This document shows positions 1-7,130 of a DNA stretch of 32,721 bases, in pieces; the stretch's first letter is position 1, and each line of letters begins with the position of its first letter. Under the pieces are notes generated by a model that saw only the letters and a program-made list of their open reading frames with translations, did not search any database and was not told the DNA's origin. This DNA comes from Paludibacteraceae bacterium (GTDB taxonomy: Bacteria; Bacteroidota; Bacteroidia; Bacteroidales; Paludibacteraceae), in contig CAJOFT010000008.1 in assembly GCA_905234025.1 (NCBI GenBank), positions 1 to 32,721 on the forward strand. Reading direction: 5' to 3'. The position numbers and the translations under genes were made by a program.

Positions 1-403
1 GAATTGTAAATTCATGGTCTACCTTACAACTCGTTACATCACTCGCACTCATCTTGGTGTCGCCCACAAACACATTATATGTTGTTTTACCAGACGCAGT
101 GGAAACACCCTTGACAATAATCTTGGACACATTAAACGATAACGCGGGGAGCGTCAAAGTTGCATCTTTTTTACCAATCAGCAAAGCCGTAACCACACCG
201 CCAGTACCAGTTATTGCCTTATGGCCAGTAGCGGCAGCAACGGAAATGGTGTAGCCACCGTTCGTGTAACTTTCAGTGGTGGTTTTGGCCTCTGTCGGGA
301 AACTCCAGCCTGCAGCTGTGAAGTCAAGTGTTAACTTCGGCGTGTCCGCCATCATGCTACCAACAAAGAGGATAGCTGCTACAAAAGAAAAAATCTTTTT
401 CAT
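1..403 (-). CDS. Secreted protein, N-terminal part only (runs off the left edge)
   Basis: An open frame of 134 codons starts at an ATG at 403-401 and is still open at the window edge, so only the N-terminal part is visible. Residues 1 to about 20 form a signal peptide (MKKIFSF, hydrophobic core, then MMADTP). The following segment resembles residues 268-370 of the secreted protein encoded at 555-2546: both have an LDFT/LFDFT start, a GWSFPT/WGFPT motif, the pattern ATLTLPA/ATLALPA and the motif VSKIIV, each in the same order and spacing. It is therefore a paralogous beta-sandwich module of unknown function. The gene has its own promoter at 479-510 and is probably a separate transcription unit. 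Any C-terminal sorting tail lies outside the window. Confidence 0.8.
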   Translation of the reverse strand, partial: MKKIFSFVAAILFVGSMMADTPKLTLDFTAAGWSFPTEAKTTTESYTNGGYTISVAAATGHKAITGTGGVVTALLIGKKDATLTLPALSFNVSKIIVKGVSTASGKTTYNVFVGDTKMSASDVTSCKVDHEFTI

Positions 404-440
404 AAAATAATAGATTTAAATGGTTAATAATTTTGTTAAT

Positions 441-460
441 TATATTGTATAGACAATATA
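441..460. repeat. 8-bp perfect inverted repeat in the 5' leader of the left-edge gene
   Basis: TATATTGT at 441-448 and ACAATATA at 453-460 form a perfect inverted repeat with a 4-nt spacer. It lies between the predicted transcription start (about 472) and the ATG at 403. It could be a leader hairpin or an operator; the sequence does not decide which. Confidence 0.5.
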
Positions 461-478
461 TTGCTCACAAAAATCGGG

Positions 479-510
479 CAAAGTTACGACATTTTCGGGA
501 ACTGTGCAAG
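479..510 (-). promoter_or_regulatory. Bacteroidetes-type promoter for the left-edge secreted protein
   Basis: Read on the minus strand, a -33-like CTTG (510-507) is followed after exactly 20 nt by TAACTTTG (486-479), which matches the -7 consensus TAnnTTTG. The predicted start of transcription is about 70 nt upstream of the ATG at 403. Confidence 0.65.
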
Positions 511-562
511 CAAAAAGCGGACAAAATGCCGTTTTTATGCTGTAAAGCAGTTTTTTACTGCT
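510..562 (-). terminator. Weak terminator-like region after the 663-aa secreted protein gene
   Basis: On the minus strand AGCAGT (562-557) and ACTGCT (551-546) form a 6-bp hairpin whose loop overlaps the stop codon. About 20 nt further on is a second, weak GC-containing hairpin (CGG and CCG arms) followed by CTTTTT. Neither is a strong intrinsic terminator, but the next promoter begins immediately after, so termination here would make sense. Confidence 0.3.
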
Positions 563-2546
563 GTCTGCCCAAAACGTCAAAGCACTTGCCATTATAATAT
601 ATATATAGGTGTCCGTTGACAAGACGCTTTTCTACGAACGGTCTGTCATTAACTGCTTGAATCTCCTTTACAGCCGTAGGAACGGGCACTTCGTCAAGGT
701 AATACTTGGATGTTTTGCTTACGCCGGGCTGACCGCCATAGTTGGAAAGCACACCATATACCCAAACCTCATGTCCTTTGAGCGTCGGGTTGCTCACGAT
801 GTTCAAAGCATTGCGCACTTTGCCCTGCGGCAGTTCCACAAACACCATCTTCGACGGGTCTGTTTCTGTGGCGGAAGCGGCAATAGCTATCGCATTCGTA
901 GCTTCAGAACTCAAGGCACGAATCTTGATGTTCGGCTCAAAGCCGTCAATGATATAACCATGTACCCACGCTTTCCAGCCAGGGTTGTTCAGCGCCTGCA
1001 CATCCGGCACTTCGTACGGAGAAGTGGTGCTGCCTTCGGCGGTAACATTGGCGATGGCGTATTTGGCAGTGGTCACCTCGGACTTGTTGCCATCCTTAAC
1101 GGCGATAGCGCGGATGGTCAGTTTGTCCGCAACAGGAATAGCGGTGCTGTAAAGGGCTGACGACTCGGTCGGACGGGAACCGTCCAAGGTGTAGTAAATC
1201 TTTGCGCCTTCGGTGACAGAAGAGAGTTCAACCAGTTGTTCCGTCTTATAAACTCCCGCAGGCACGGACACATCCGGTGCTTCCGGCATACCGGGAACAG
1301 TGCCATAGACATCAATGGTTGTCACCTGTGCGGGATTGTCGTTGAGAACGGTCAGCACATACACATTACCCGCCGCACGGTAATCGCGGGAAATGAGATA
1401 GATATTTTCCTCCTGCGAACCGACAGTCGGCGCGCTTGCAGGATTTCCGCTGACCAGAATGTTCATCTCCGTCTTCGCGGAAGCCAACGATCTGCCTGTC
1501 ACGATAATCTTTGACACGCTGTACTCAAACGCAGGCAATGCCAACGTGGCATTCGCTTTGCCAAAGAGCAGGTAGCCGCCGCCCCAACTGCTCCACGTAT
1601 AACCGCCGTTGTTCTCTGTGTTTCCTGTTCCGGTGAGGGTAATGGTCTGCGACGTGCTGCTGTTCGTGAAACTCTTTGTTTCTGTCAGCCGCGATCCGCC
1701 GGTCGGAAAACCCCACGGATTAGCAGCAGGCGTGAAATCGAACAGCGCCAACGGTTCGTGTCCTTCAAACTCAGCGGTAACGGTTACATCGAATGCAGGC
1801 ATAAGAAACTGGTTGTCCGTAATGGGTTCTGTCTTGTCGCTCTCGCCGTCGTTGTAAGAATACACAAGCGAACCTTCCACATACTCATAGCCTTTAGCGG
1901 GCGTGAGGGTGATTTCCACCACTTCATCCTTGTTGGCAAACGCCATATCGGATGCAATCGTGCCTCCGTCCACCGTATTCAGCGTGATCTTATGCGGGCG
2001 GTTGTAATAAAGGGCAAAGGTCTCGTCCTTGATGTTGGTGGATGTCTGAGAAGAGTGGTTATAGACTTTCAGGTACGTTTTACCCTCGTTCTGATTGACG
2101 CCGATGTACTGGTTAACACTGCTTACTTCTGCGTAGAGATAGTAATCCGCTGACAGGTTCCAGACACAAGTTGCCGACTTGTTCGGTACGCTCACACGCA
2201 CGGCATCATGCGCATTACTGCTGGTAGCACTGGCGTTGATGTTCAGCATATTATTGCCGCTATTGAACGTGAAGTTGTCGCCGACTTTTCCCACCGTAAA
2301 GATGACTGTCTTGTCGGGTTCGATTTTTCCGTCCGTTTCCGTAATAACAATGGTAGTAGGCGCAGAACCGGTTGCCTCCTCTGCACTGATCGCATAGATG
2401 GTGCCTCCGAAGGCATACGTAAGAACAACCTGGTCACCGGTTTGGAGCGTGCCAAAGTCGGCATTGTTCAATTTGGTAAACGCAGCGGCTTGTGTTGCCA
2501 AAACCGCAACAAGTGCAAGAAGCACTGAAAGGAAATGTTTTTTCAT
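555..2546 (-). CDS. Secreted multidomain protein with chitobiase-C-like and InlB-like repeats
   Basis: A 663-aa protein with a signal peptide (residues 1-22, ending AQAAAF-like at the cleavage region). Visible modules are: an uncharacterised beta-rich segment (about 23-182); a segment resembling divergent InlB B-repeats (about 184-262, HKITLNTVDGG start); a beta-sandwich module (about 266-416) paralogous to the left-edge protein; a chitobiase/hexosaminidase C-terminal-like domain (about 424-498, with GAKIYYTLDGSRPT); and a segment resembling the DUF6359 family (about 508-620). The final 26 residues, with motif KRLVNGHLYIYYNGK and ending in VLGRQQ, resemble a short secretion tail also seen at the end of the 862-aa protein at 23568-26156. 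Function is unknown; a surface or extracellular role is inferred. The start lies 12 nt after the trxB stop, so it may be read through from the ftsK operon. Confidence 0.85.
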   Translation of the reverse strand: MKKHFLSVLLALVAVLATQAAAFTKLNNADFGTLQTGDQVVLTYAFGGTIYAISAEEATGSAPTTIVITETDGKIEPDKTVIFTVGKVGDNFTFNSGNNMLNINASATSSNAHDAVRVSVPNKSATCVWNLSADYYLYAEVSSVNQYIGVNQNEGKTYLKVYNHSSQTSTNIKDETFALYYNRPHKITLNTVDGGTIASDMAFANKDEVVEITLTPAKGYEYVEGSLVYSYNDGESDKTEPITDNQFLMPAFDVTVTAEFEGHEPLALFDFTPAANPWGFPTGGSRLTETKSFTNSSTSQTITLTGTGNTENNGGYTWSSWGGGYLLFGKANATLALPAFEYSVSKIIVTGRSLASAKTEMNILVSGNPASAPTVGSQEENIYLISRDYRAAGNVYVLTVLNDNPAQVTTIDVYGTVPGMPEAPDVSVPAGVYKTEQLVELSSVTEGAKIYYTLDGSRPTESSALYSTAIPVADKLTIRAIAVKDGNKSEVTTAKYAIANVTAEGSTTSPYEVPDVQALNNPGWKAWVHGYIIDGFEPNIKIRALSSEATNAIAIAASATETDPSKMVFVELPQGKVRNALNIVSNPTLKGHEVWVYGVLSNYGGQPGVSKTSKYYLDEVPVPTAVKEIQAVNDRPFVEKRLVNGHLYIYYNGKCFDVLGRQQ

Positions 2547-2558
2547 GGTAGTATATGT

Positions 2559-3536
2559 TTATAAGGTTTTTAGATATTTGTCTGCATCAAGTGCCGCCTT
2601 GCAGCCGGAGCCCGCCGCCACAACTGCCTGACGGTAACGCGGGTCGCAGCAATCGCCAGCGGCGAAAACTCCTGTGGCGATGTTGGATGTTTGACCGCTT
2701 CGCTGTTGGACGTTGGCGGTCAGACATTCCTGCGTACCGGGAGTGGTGAGCAGGTAGCCTTCTTCGTTCATGGCAAGCTGGTCGCGGAACAGTTGCGTGT
2801 TCGGGTGATGCCCGATGGCAAGGAAGAAACCGTCAATGGCGATATGATGAATCTGCTCGTCCGGCTCGCCCTTGCGGTAAACGAGGTCTGCGCCTTGCAC
2901 TTTGCCTTCGCCGGTCAACTGAAGGGTATTATGCTCAAAGAGGACTTCAATCTTGGGATTGTTCAGCACACGGTCCTGCATAATCTGTGAGGCGCGGAGG
3001 AATGGTTTGCGGACAATGAGATAAACCTTTTCGCAGAGGTTCGCAAGGTATTGCGCCTCCTCACAAGCCGTGTCACCGCCACCGACCACAGCCACGGTTT
3101 TCTTGCGATAGAAGAAGCCGTCACAGGTGGCGCAGGCACTGACACCGCGACCACGGTATGTTGTCTCGGACGGTAACCCGAGGTACTTGGCAGAAGCACC
3201 GGTAGCGATGATGAGAGCTTTGGTCTCGTATAAGTCGGTATCCTCGACCCAAATCTTGTGCGGAGTGTCAAGTTCGACTTTGGTCACTACGCCGGAGATA
3301 AAGGTTGTGCCGAAACGCTCCGCCTGACGACGGAGGTCGTCCATCATCTGGAACGGCTCCACGCCATCGGGATAGCCGGGGAAGTTCTCAACTTCGGTAG
3401 TGGTCATCAGTTGTCCGCCGAGTTGCGGACCTTCAATGAGCACTGGATTCAAATTGGCACGCGCCGCATAAATAGCGGCGGTATATCCGGCAGGTCCGGA
3501 ACCGATGATAATCAAGTTATGCACGTTATTGTTCAT
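2559..3536 (-). CDS. trxB: Thioredoxin-disulfide reductase
   Basis: FAD- and NADPH-dependent enzyme that reduces thioredoxin in the cytoplasm. The ATG at 3536 gives 325 aa; an upstream in-frame TTG at 3551 could add five residues but is a poorer choice. Visible motifs are GSGPAG (12-17, FAD binding), the redox-active CATC (135-138), GGGDTA (152-157, NADPH binding) and the C-terminal GVFAAGD (289-295). Between the PGT at 266-268 and GVFAAGD there are about 14 extra residues compared with typical bacterial TrxB. They correspond to a 24-nt duplicated element at 2673-2720 and probably form a surface loop. The gene follows lolA after a 126-nt spacer containing 11-nt repeats. The function is clear; the insert is the odd feature. 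Confidence 0.96.
   Translation of the reverse strand: MNNNVHNLIIIGSGPAGYTAAIYAARANLNPVLIEGPQLGGQLMTTTEVENFPGYPDGVEPFQMMDDLRRQAERFGTTFISGVVTKVELDTPHKIWVEDTDLYETKALIIATGASAKYLGLPSETTYRGRGVSACATCDGFFYRKKTVAVVGGGDTACEEAQYLANLCEKVYLIVRKPFLRASQIMQDRVLNNPKIEVLFEHNTLQLTGEGKVQGADLVYRKGEPDEQIHHIAIDGFFLAIGHHPNTQLFRDQLAMNEEGYLLTTPGTQECLTANVQQRSGQTSNIATGVFAAGDCCDPRYRQAVVAAGSGCKAALDADKYLKTL
2673..2720 (-). repeat. In-frame tandem 24-nt repeat inside trxB
   Basis: Two degenerate 24-nt units lie head to tail (2720-2697 and 2696-2673 on the minus strand), each containing the core TCCAACA. They encode TANVQQRS and GQTSNIAT. A perfect 7-bp inverted repeat TGACCGC/GCGGTCA (2692-2698 and 2716-2722) brackets the first unit. 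A closely related pair of units lies in the SDR gene at 20158-20205. Confidence 0.7.
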
Positions 3537-3552
3537 GTATTGTTTTTTCAAT

Positions 3553-3618
3553 TAGGTTGCAATCGGGTTTCTCTCAGGCTTCTCTCGGGTCAATCACGCA
3601 ATAATCACGCAATAATGG
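3553..3618. repeat. 11-nt degenerate tandem repeat in the lolA-trxB spacer
   Basis: Six consecutive 11-nt units can be read on the plus strand: TAGGTTGCAAT, CGGGTTTCTCT, CAGGCTTCTCT, CGGGTCAATCA, CGCAATAATCA and CGCAATAATGG. Adjacent units are most alike, as expected from stepwise duplication. A related set lies at 23224-23278. Confidence 0.65.
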
Positions 3619-3662
3619 CTGCTTGAAGATGGTGCAAGCCGAGGCGTCAATAAATCAACAAA

Positions 3663-4190
3663 TTAACGCAGGTCGTTGACAAATGTTTTTGGGTCGGGCG
3701 TTAATATGTATGTTTGTTGTTCTGTAATGTATTTCGTGTTGCGCAGGATGAGTGAGGTGGTCTTTTTTCCCTCGCGGACTTCAAGACGGACAGGGAGTTT
3801 GTCTTTTCCACCAATTGATTGGTCCTTCGGGGTGAGCGTAATAATCGTTGAGCCGTCCGCCTCGCGCTCCGTGATATTACAAACCTCACTCAATGCACAG
3901 GCATAAAGGAACGGATTGGTTTCAAGCAGTTCCTGTTCCGTCGGACGGGAAAGGGTCAGTTCGTCCGTGTCCTCATTATATATATATAAGGTGTTGCCAT
4001 CGTACGCCGCTTGCATATCAAAAACCGCAAGACGGAATTTTTCCCCCTGCATGGTTACCGAACCGGTATGATTCAGCGGCTGCGAGGCATCTGCGGAAAT
4101 CGTCAAGGTAAAATCCGCCTGCAAAGTTTTCGTTTCCAACGACGTCAGGAACGATTGCAAAACCGTTACTATAATCAGGCAAAGTTTCAT
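3663..4190 (-). CDS. lolA: LolA-like outer-membrane lipoprotein carrier protein
   Basis: A 175-aa protein with an N-terminal signal-like segment (residues 1 to about 17, MKLCLIIVTVLQSFLTS). The fold signature of LolA follows: TLQADFTLTI, then GSVTMQGEKFRLAVFDMQAAYDGNTLYIYNE, given here only as positions about 24-75, and the C-terminal YILTPDPKTFVNDLR. LolA-family proteins carry lipoproteins across the periplasm to the outer membrane. The start overlaps the ftsK stop in an ATGA (4187-4190), so translation is probably coupled. The order ftsK-lolA-trxB is familiar from Bacteroides genomes. Family membership rests on motif recognition and context, as LolA proteins diverge strongly. Confidence 0.85.
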   Translation of the reverse strand: MKLCLIIVTVLQSFLTSLETKTLQADFTLTISADASQPLNHTGSVTMQGEKFRLAVFDMQAAYDGNTLYIYNEDTDELTLSRPTEQELLETNPFLYACALSEVCNITEREADGSTIITLTPKDQSIGGKDKLPVRLEVREGKKTTSLILRNTKYITEQQTYILTPDPKTFVNDLR

Positions 4191-6700
4191 ACGTTCAGTG
4201 ATTCCAACAATCTTTCGAGGGATTCCATGTCCTGAATAAGCACGTCGCGGCCCTTCGGACCTTTATTCGGACCGACAATTCCGGTAGCTTCGAGCTGGTC
4301 GGACAGTTTGCCGGCACGGTTGTAGCCGATTTCGAATGCACGTTGCAAGCGGGAAGTGGAACCTTCCTGTTTGGAAACGACATAACGCGCCACATCGGCA
4401 AACATCGGGTCCAGACGCTTCGTGTCCACAGAACCCGGAGCAACTGTCTCTTCCTGTCCTTCTGGCACGTATTCGGGCAACTGGTAAGGCTGTGAGTAAC
4501 CTTGTTGCTCTTGGATATGGTTGACAATCGCTTCCACCTCGGGTGTATCGACAAAGGCGCACTGTATGCGCGTGAGGTTACCGCCGCCGGAATAGAGCAT
4601 GTCGCCCTTACCGATAAGTTGGTCAGCACCTTTGGCATCGAGCACCGTGCGGGAATCCACTACAGATTGCGTGCGGAAGGCAATGCGGGTCGGGATATTG
4701 GCTTTGATGGTACCCGTAACTATCTTAACGTCAGGACGTTGCGTTGCAAGAATCATGTGCATTCCAACGGCACGGGCTTTCTGCGCGAGACGCTGGATAG
4801 GACGTTCCACCTCTTTGCCCGCCTGCATGATGAAATCGCCGTACTCGTCGATAACAATGACCAGATAAGGCATGAAGTGGTGGTGCAGAATCTTCTTCGT
4901 GACCACATTCTCCACGTCTTTTTCGGGATTGAGGACGCGGGAATTGAACTTTTCGTTGTAATCTTCCAGATTGCGGCAGTTGGCTTCCGCGAGCAGCGAA
5001 TAGCGATCCTCCATCTCTATCACAAGGGAGTTGAGCGTGTTGATAACCTTCTGGCAATCGGTGATGATGATATCGCGGTCTTCCTGGTCGGGCATCGCCG
5101 CCATATAGTGCTTGAGCAGCGGTTTGTAAATCGAGAACTCGACCATTTTCGGGTCCACAAGCACAAACTTCAGTTCTGCTGGATGCTTCTTATATAATAA
5201 AGAGGTGATGATGGCGTTCAGACCGACAGACTTACCCTGACCGGTAGCACCGGCGACAAGGAGATGCGGCGTTTTGGCAAGGTCGAAACAGAAAACTTCG
5301 TTTGTGATGGTGCGTCCAATAGCCACCGGCAGTTTCATCTTTTGTTCCTCCTGGAAACGCTTGGATGCGATAACAGAGTGCATGGAAACAACCTGCGGTT
5401 TCTCGTTCGGCACTTCTATTCCGACCGTTCCTTTACCCGGCATCGGCGCAATGATACGGATACCTATTGCGCTGAGAGACAGCATGATATCGTTCTCTAA
5501 GTTCTGAATCTTGGCGATGCGGATACCCGCCTTCGGAACAACTTCATATAGCGTGACGGTTGGACCGACAGTAGCTTTGATTTGCTCGATTTCGATGCCG
5601 TAGTTGCGAAGTGTTGTAACGATGCGGTTGGCATTTGCCTGCTGTTCTTCCTGATTGATAACGGGAGCGGTCTCATTGTCATATACTTTGAGCAGGTCGA
5701 GTGTCGGGAACTTGTAGAACTCCAAATCCTTGCGCGGATCGTACGGTTCCAGTTGCTTGACAATTTCGACTTCGTCCGTTTTGTTGATGTCAAGGTCGGG
5801 ATCTTCGGGTGTTTCCGGAACATCCGGTATTTCCGGCTCATCCGGCGTGTCAGGCTCTTCATGCGTGTCCGGTGTCTCAATCTCAACCGTTATTACATCG
5901 TCGCCAACAGGCGTATCCGGCTCATCCTCTTCAGGCGTATCTACCGTAATAAGAATCGGCTCGGTCGGAGTTTCTGTCGGATCGGTTCCAGGAACATCGG
6001 GATTCGGGATTTCCGGCACTTCTTTCTTGCGGAACAAGCCTTTGCACCACTCGCCGAAACGTTTCATCTTCGGGAAGAACGTCTCGTCTGCAAGGATAAA
6101 GAAGATAAGCAGTGTTGCCACAAGGATAATCGTCGAACCGATTGGTTGGACATAACTGGTCATGAGTTCGCTGAGCCATTCGCCGTGCGCACCGCCCCAA
6201 CGGAAGAACGTACTGATGCCCGTAACGAGCTGTGCGAAACCAAGCGTTACGCTGCCCCAGATAAGCCAAAAGACCGAACAGAACAGCAGTTTCCATCCGC
6301 TAAAACTGAACGCATGAAGAAGCTTGAGTGTATAGAGTGACAACGCCACAAGAATAAGCACGGAAACGATTCCGAAAGAGCCGTCCACCATAAAATCAGC
6401 GATATGCGCACCCGGCAGACCCATTACATTCGCGATTTGCGCGCGCGTAGCCACCCGCTCTGCGTGAGACATGTTCAGCAGGCTCTGGTCCTGCGCACCG
6501 GTAAAGAAGTAACTGACCCAGGCTATGAGGGCAAACAACGAAAACGCCAGCAAAACAACGGCACAAATCACCTGCGTCCGACGGTCTGAAAAGAACGCAC
6601 GGAGTTGTTGGATTAAAGGAGTTTTCTCGACCTCGATCGTGCGCGTTTCGCGAACTGTGTCGCGGTCGGAACTGATATTGGAAGACGGTCTTCTCGGCAT
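4187..6700 (-). CDS. ftsK: FtsK/SpoIIIE-family DNA translocase
   Basis: An 837-aa membrane-anchored ATPase that pumps chromosomal DNA through the division septum and activates dimer resolution. Four hydrophobic segments lie at about 44-67, 109-130, 138-160 and 186-204. An acidic, proline-rich linker follows at about 228-304 (repeated PEI, PDV, PET, PDT). The alpha/beta motor has Walker A GATGQGKS (484-491) and Walker B VIVIDEY (614-620). A winged-helix gamma domain (about 765-837, with SRLQRAFEIGYNRAGKL) would read the orienting DNA sequences. Length and order are normal for Bacteroidetes. It is first in the minus-strand operon, with a promoter only 19 nt from the ATG. The linker is built from a 9-nt repeat also found in rnfG. 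Confidence 0.97.
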   Translation of the reverse strand: MPRRPSSNISSDRDTVRETRTIEVEKTPLIQQLRAFFSDRRTQVICAVVLLAFSLFALIAWVSYFFTGAQDQSLLNMSHAERVATRAQIANVMGLPGAHIADFMVDGSFGIVSVLILVALSLYTLKLLHAFSFSGWKLLFCSVFWLIWGSVTLGFAQLVTGISTFFRWGGAHGEWLSELMTSYVQPIGSTIILVATLLIFFILADETFFPKMKRFGEWCKGLFRKKEVPEIPNPDVPGTDPTETPTEPILITVDTPEEDEPDTPVGDDVITVEIETPDTHEEPDTPDEPEIPDVPETPEDPDLDINKTDEVEIVKQLEPYDPRKDLEFYKFPTLDLLKVYDNETAPVINQEEQQANANRIVTTLRNYGIEIEQIKATVGPTVTLYEVVPKAGIRIAKIQNLENDIMLSLSAIGIRIIAPMPGKGTVGIEVPNEKPQVVSMHSVIASKRFQEEQKMKLPVAIGRTITNEVFCFDLAKTPHLLVAGATGQGKSVGLNAIITSLLYKKHPAELKFVLVDPKMVEFSIYKPLLKHYMAAMPDQEDRDIIITDCQKVINTLNSLVIEMEDRYSLLAEANCRNLEDYNEKFNSRVLNPEKDVENVVTKKILHHHFMPYLVIVIDEYGDFIMQAGKEVERPIQRLAQKARAVGMHMILATQRPDVKIVTGTIKANIPTRIAFRTQSVVDSRTVLDAKGADQLIGKGDMLYSGGGNLTRIQCAFVDTPEVEAIVNHIQEQQGYSQPYQLPEYVPEGQEETVAPGSVDTKRLDPMFADVARYVVSKQEGSTSRLQRAFEIGYNRAGKLSDQLEATGIVGPNKGPKGRDVLIQDMESLERLLESLNV

Positions 6701-6718
6701 AATACATCAAATTTGGCG

Positions 6719-6750
6719 CAAAGATACAAAATATTTTCCATAAATGCAAG
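6719..6750 (-). promoter_or_regulatory. Promoter of the ftsK operon
   Basis: On the minus strand CTTG (6750-6747) is followed after exactly 20 nt by TATCTTTG (6726-6719), matching the TAnnTTTG -7 box. The predicted leader to the ATG at 6700 is about 12 nt. Confidence 0.75.
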
Positions 6751-6807
6751 GATTAAATGCAGTTTTGCGTTTTTTTCTTAAGAAAAAAGCAATTTTTGTG
6801 CCAAGAG

Positions 6808-6839
6808 TTTGCGTATATCAAAAAAAAAGTGTACTTTTG
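6808..6839 (+). promoter_or_regulatory. Promoter of the rnf operon
   Basis: TTTG at 6808-6811, a 20-nt spacer containing an A9 run, and TACTTTTG at 6832-6839 give a full match to the Bacteroidetes -33/-7 consensus. The predicted transcription start (about 6846) is about 15 nt before the rseC ATG, so no longer upstream coding segment of rseC can be transcribed from it. Confidence 0.85.
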
Positions 6840-6860
6840 CGGGTTGTAATGTGAATAAAC

Positions 6861-7130
6861 ATGTCTGAATGTGAAAACAAACCGACTAACTCCTGCGGCG
6901 GCTGTGCGCTAAAGTCGCATTGCAGCATCGTGGAGGAAGACAACCGGTTCACACGGCGGCAACGGTGGAAAGCACTGGCACTGGGCTATATTCTGCCGTT
7001 TGTGCTGTTGGCAGGCGTGATTGTTATCGCAGACACACTATCCGACAACGAATACCTCATCGGAGGACTTGCCTTGGCAACGGTCGGAATTTATTACACA
7101 ACCTTGTTTTTTATAAAACCAAAAGTATGA
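6861..7130 (+). CDS. rseC: Short RseC-like membrane protein, first gene of the rnf operon
   Basis: An 89-aa protein with a cysteine cluster (C12, C15, C21, in SCGGCALKSHC; also C4), followed by two membrane helices at about 38-58 and 65-84. RseC (SoxR-reducing system) proteins have an N-terminal soluble beta domain, a cysteine motif and two helices, and a gene of this family often precedes rnfB in Bacteroides. Here the soluble domain before the cysteines is missing: the promoter lies just upstream and the cysteines begin at residue 4. The stop overlaps the rnfB start in an ATGA (7127-7130). A role in Rnf assembly or cofactor delivery is inferred from context only. Confidence 0.75.
   Translation: MSECENKPTNSCGGCALKSHCSIVEEDNRFTRRQRWKALALGYILPFVLLAGVIVIADTLSDNEYLIGGLALATVGIYYTTLFFIKPKV

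Noticed and set aside
3537-3551. TTG start for trxB adding five residues
   Set aside because: The ATG at 3536 gives the normal N-terminus just before the FAD-binding strand; the extra residues have no counterpart in the family.
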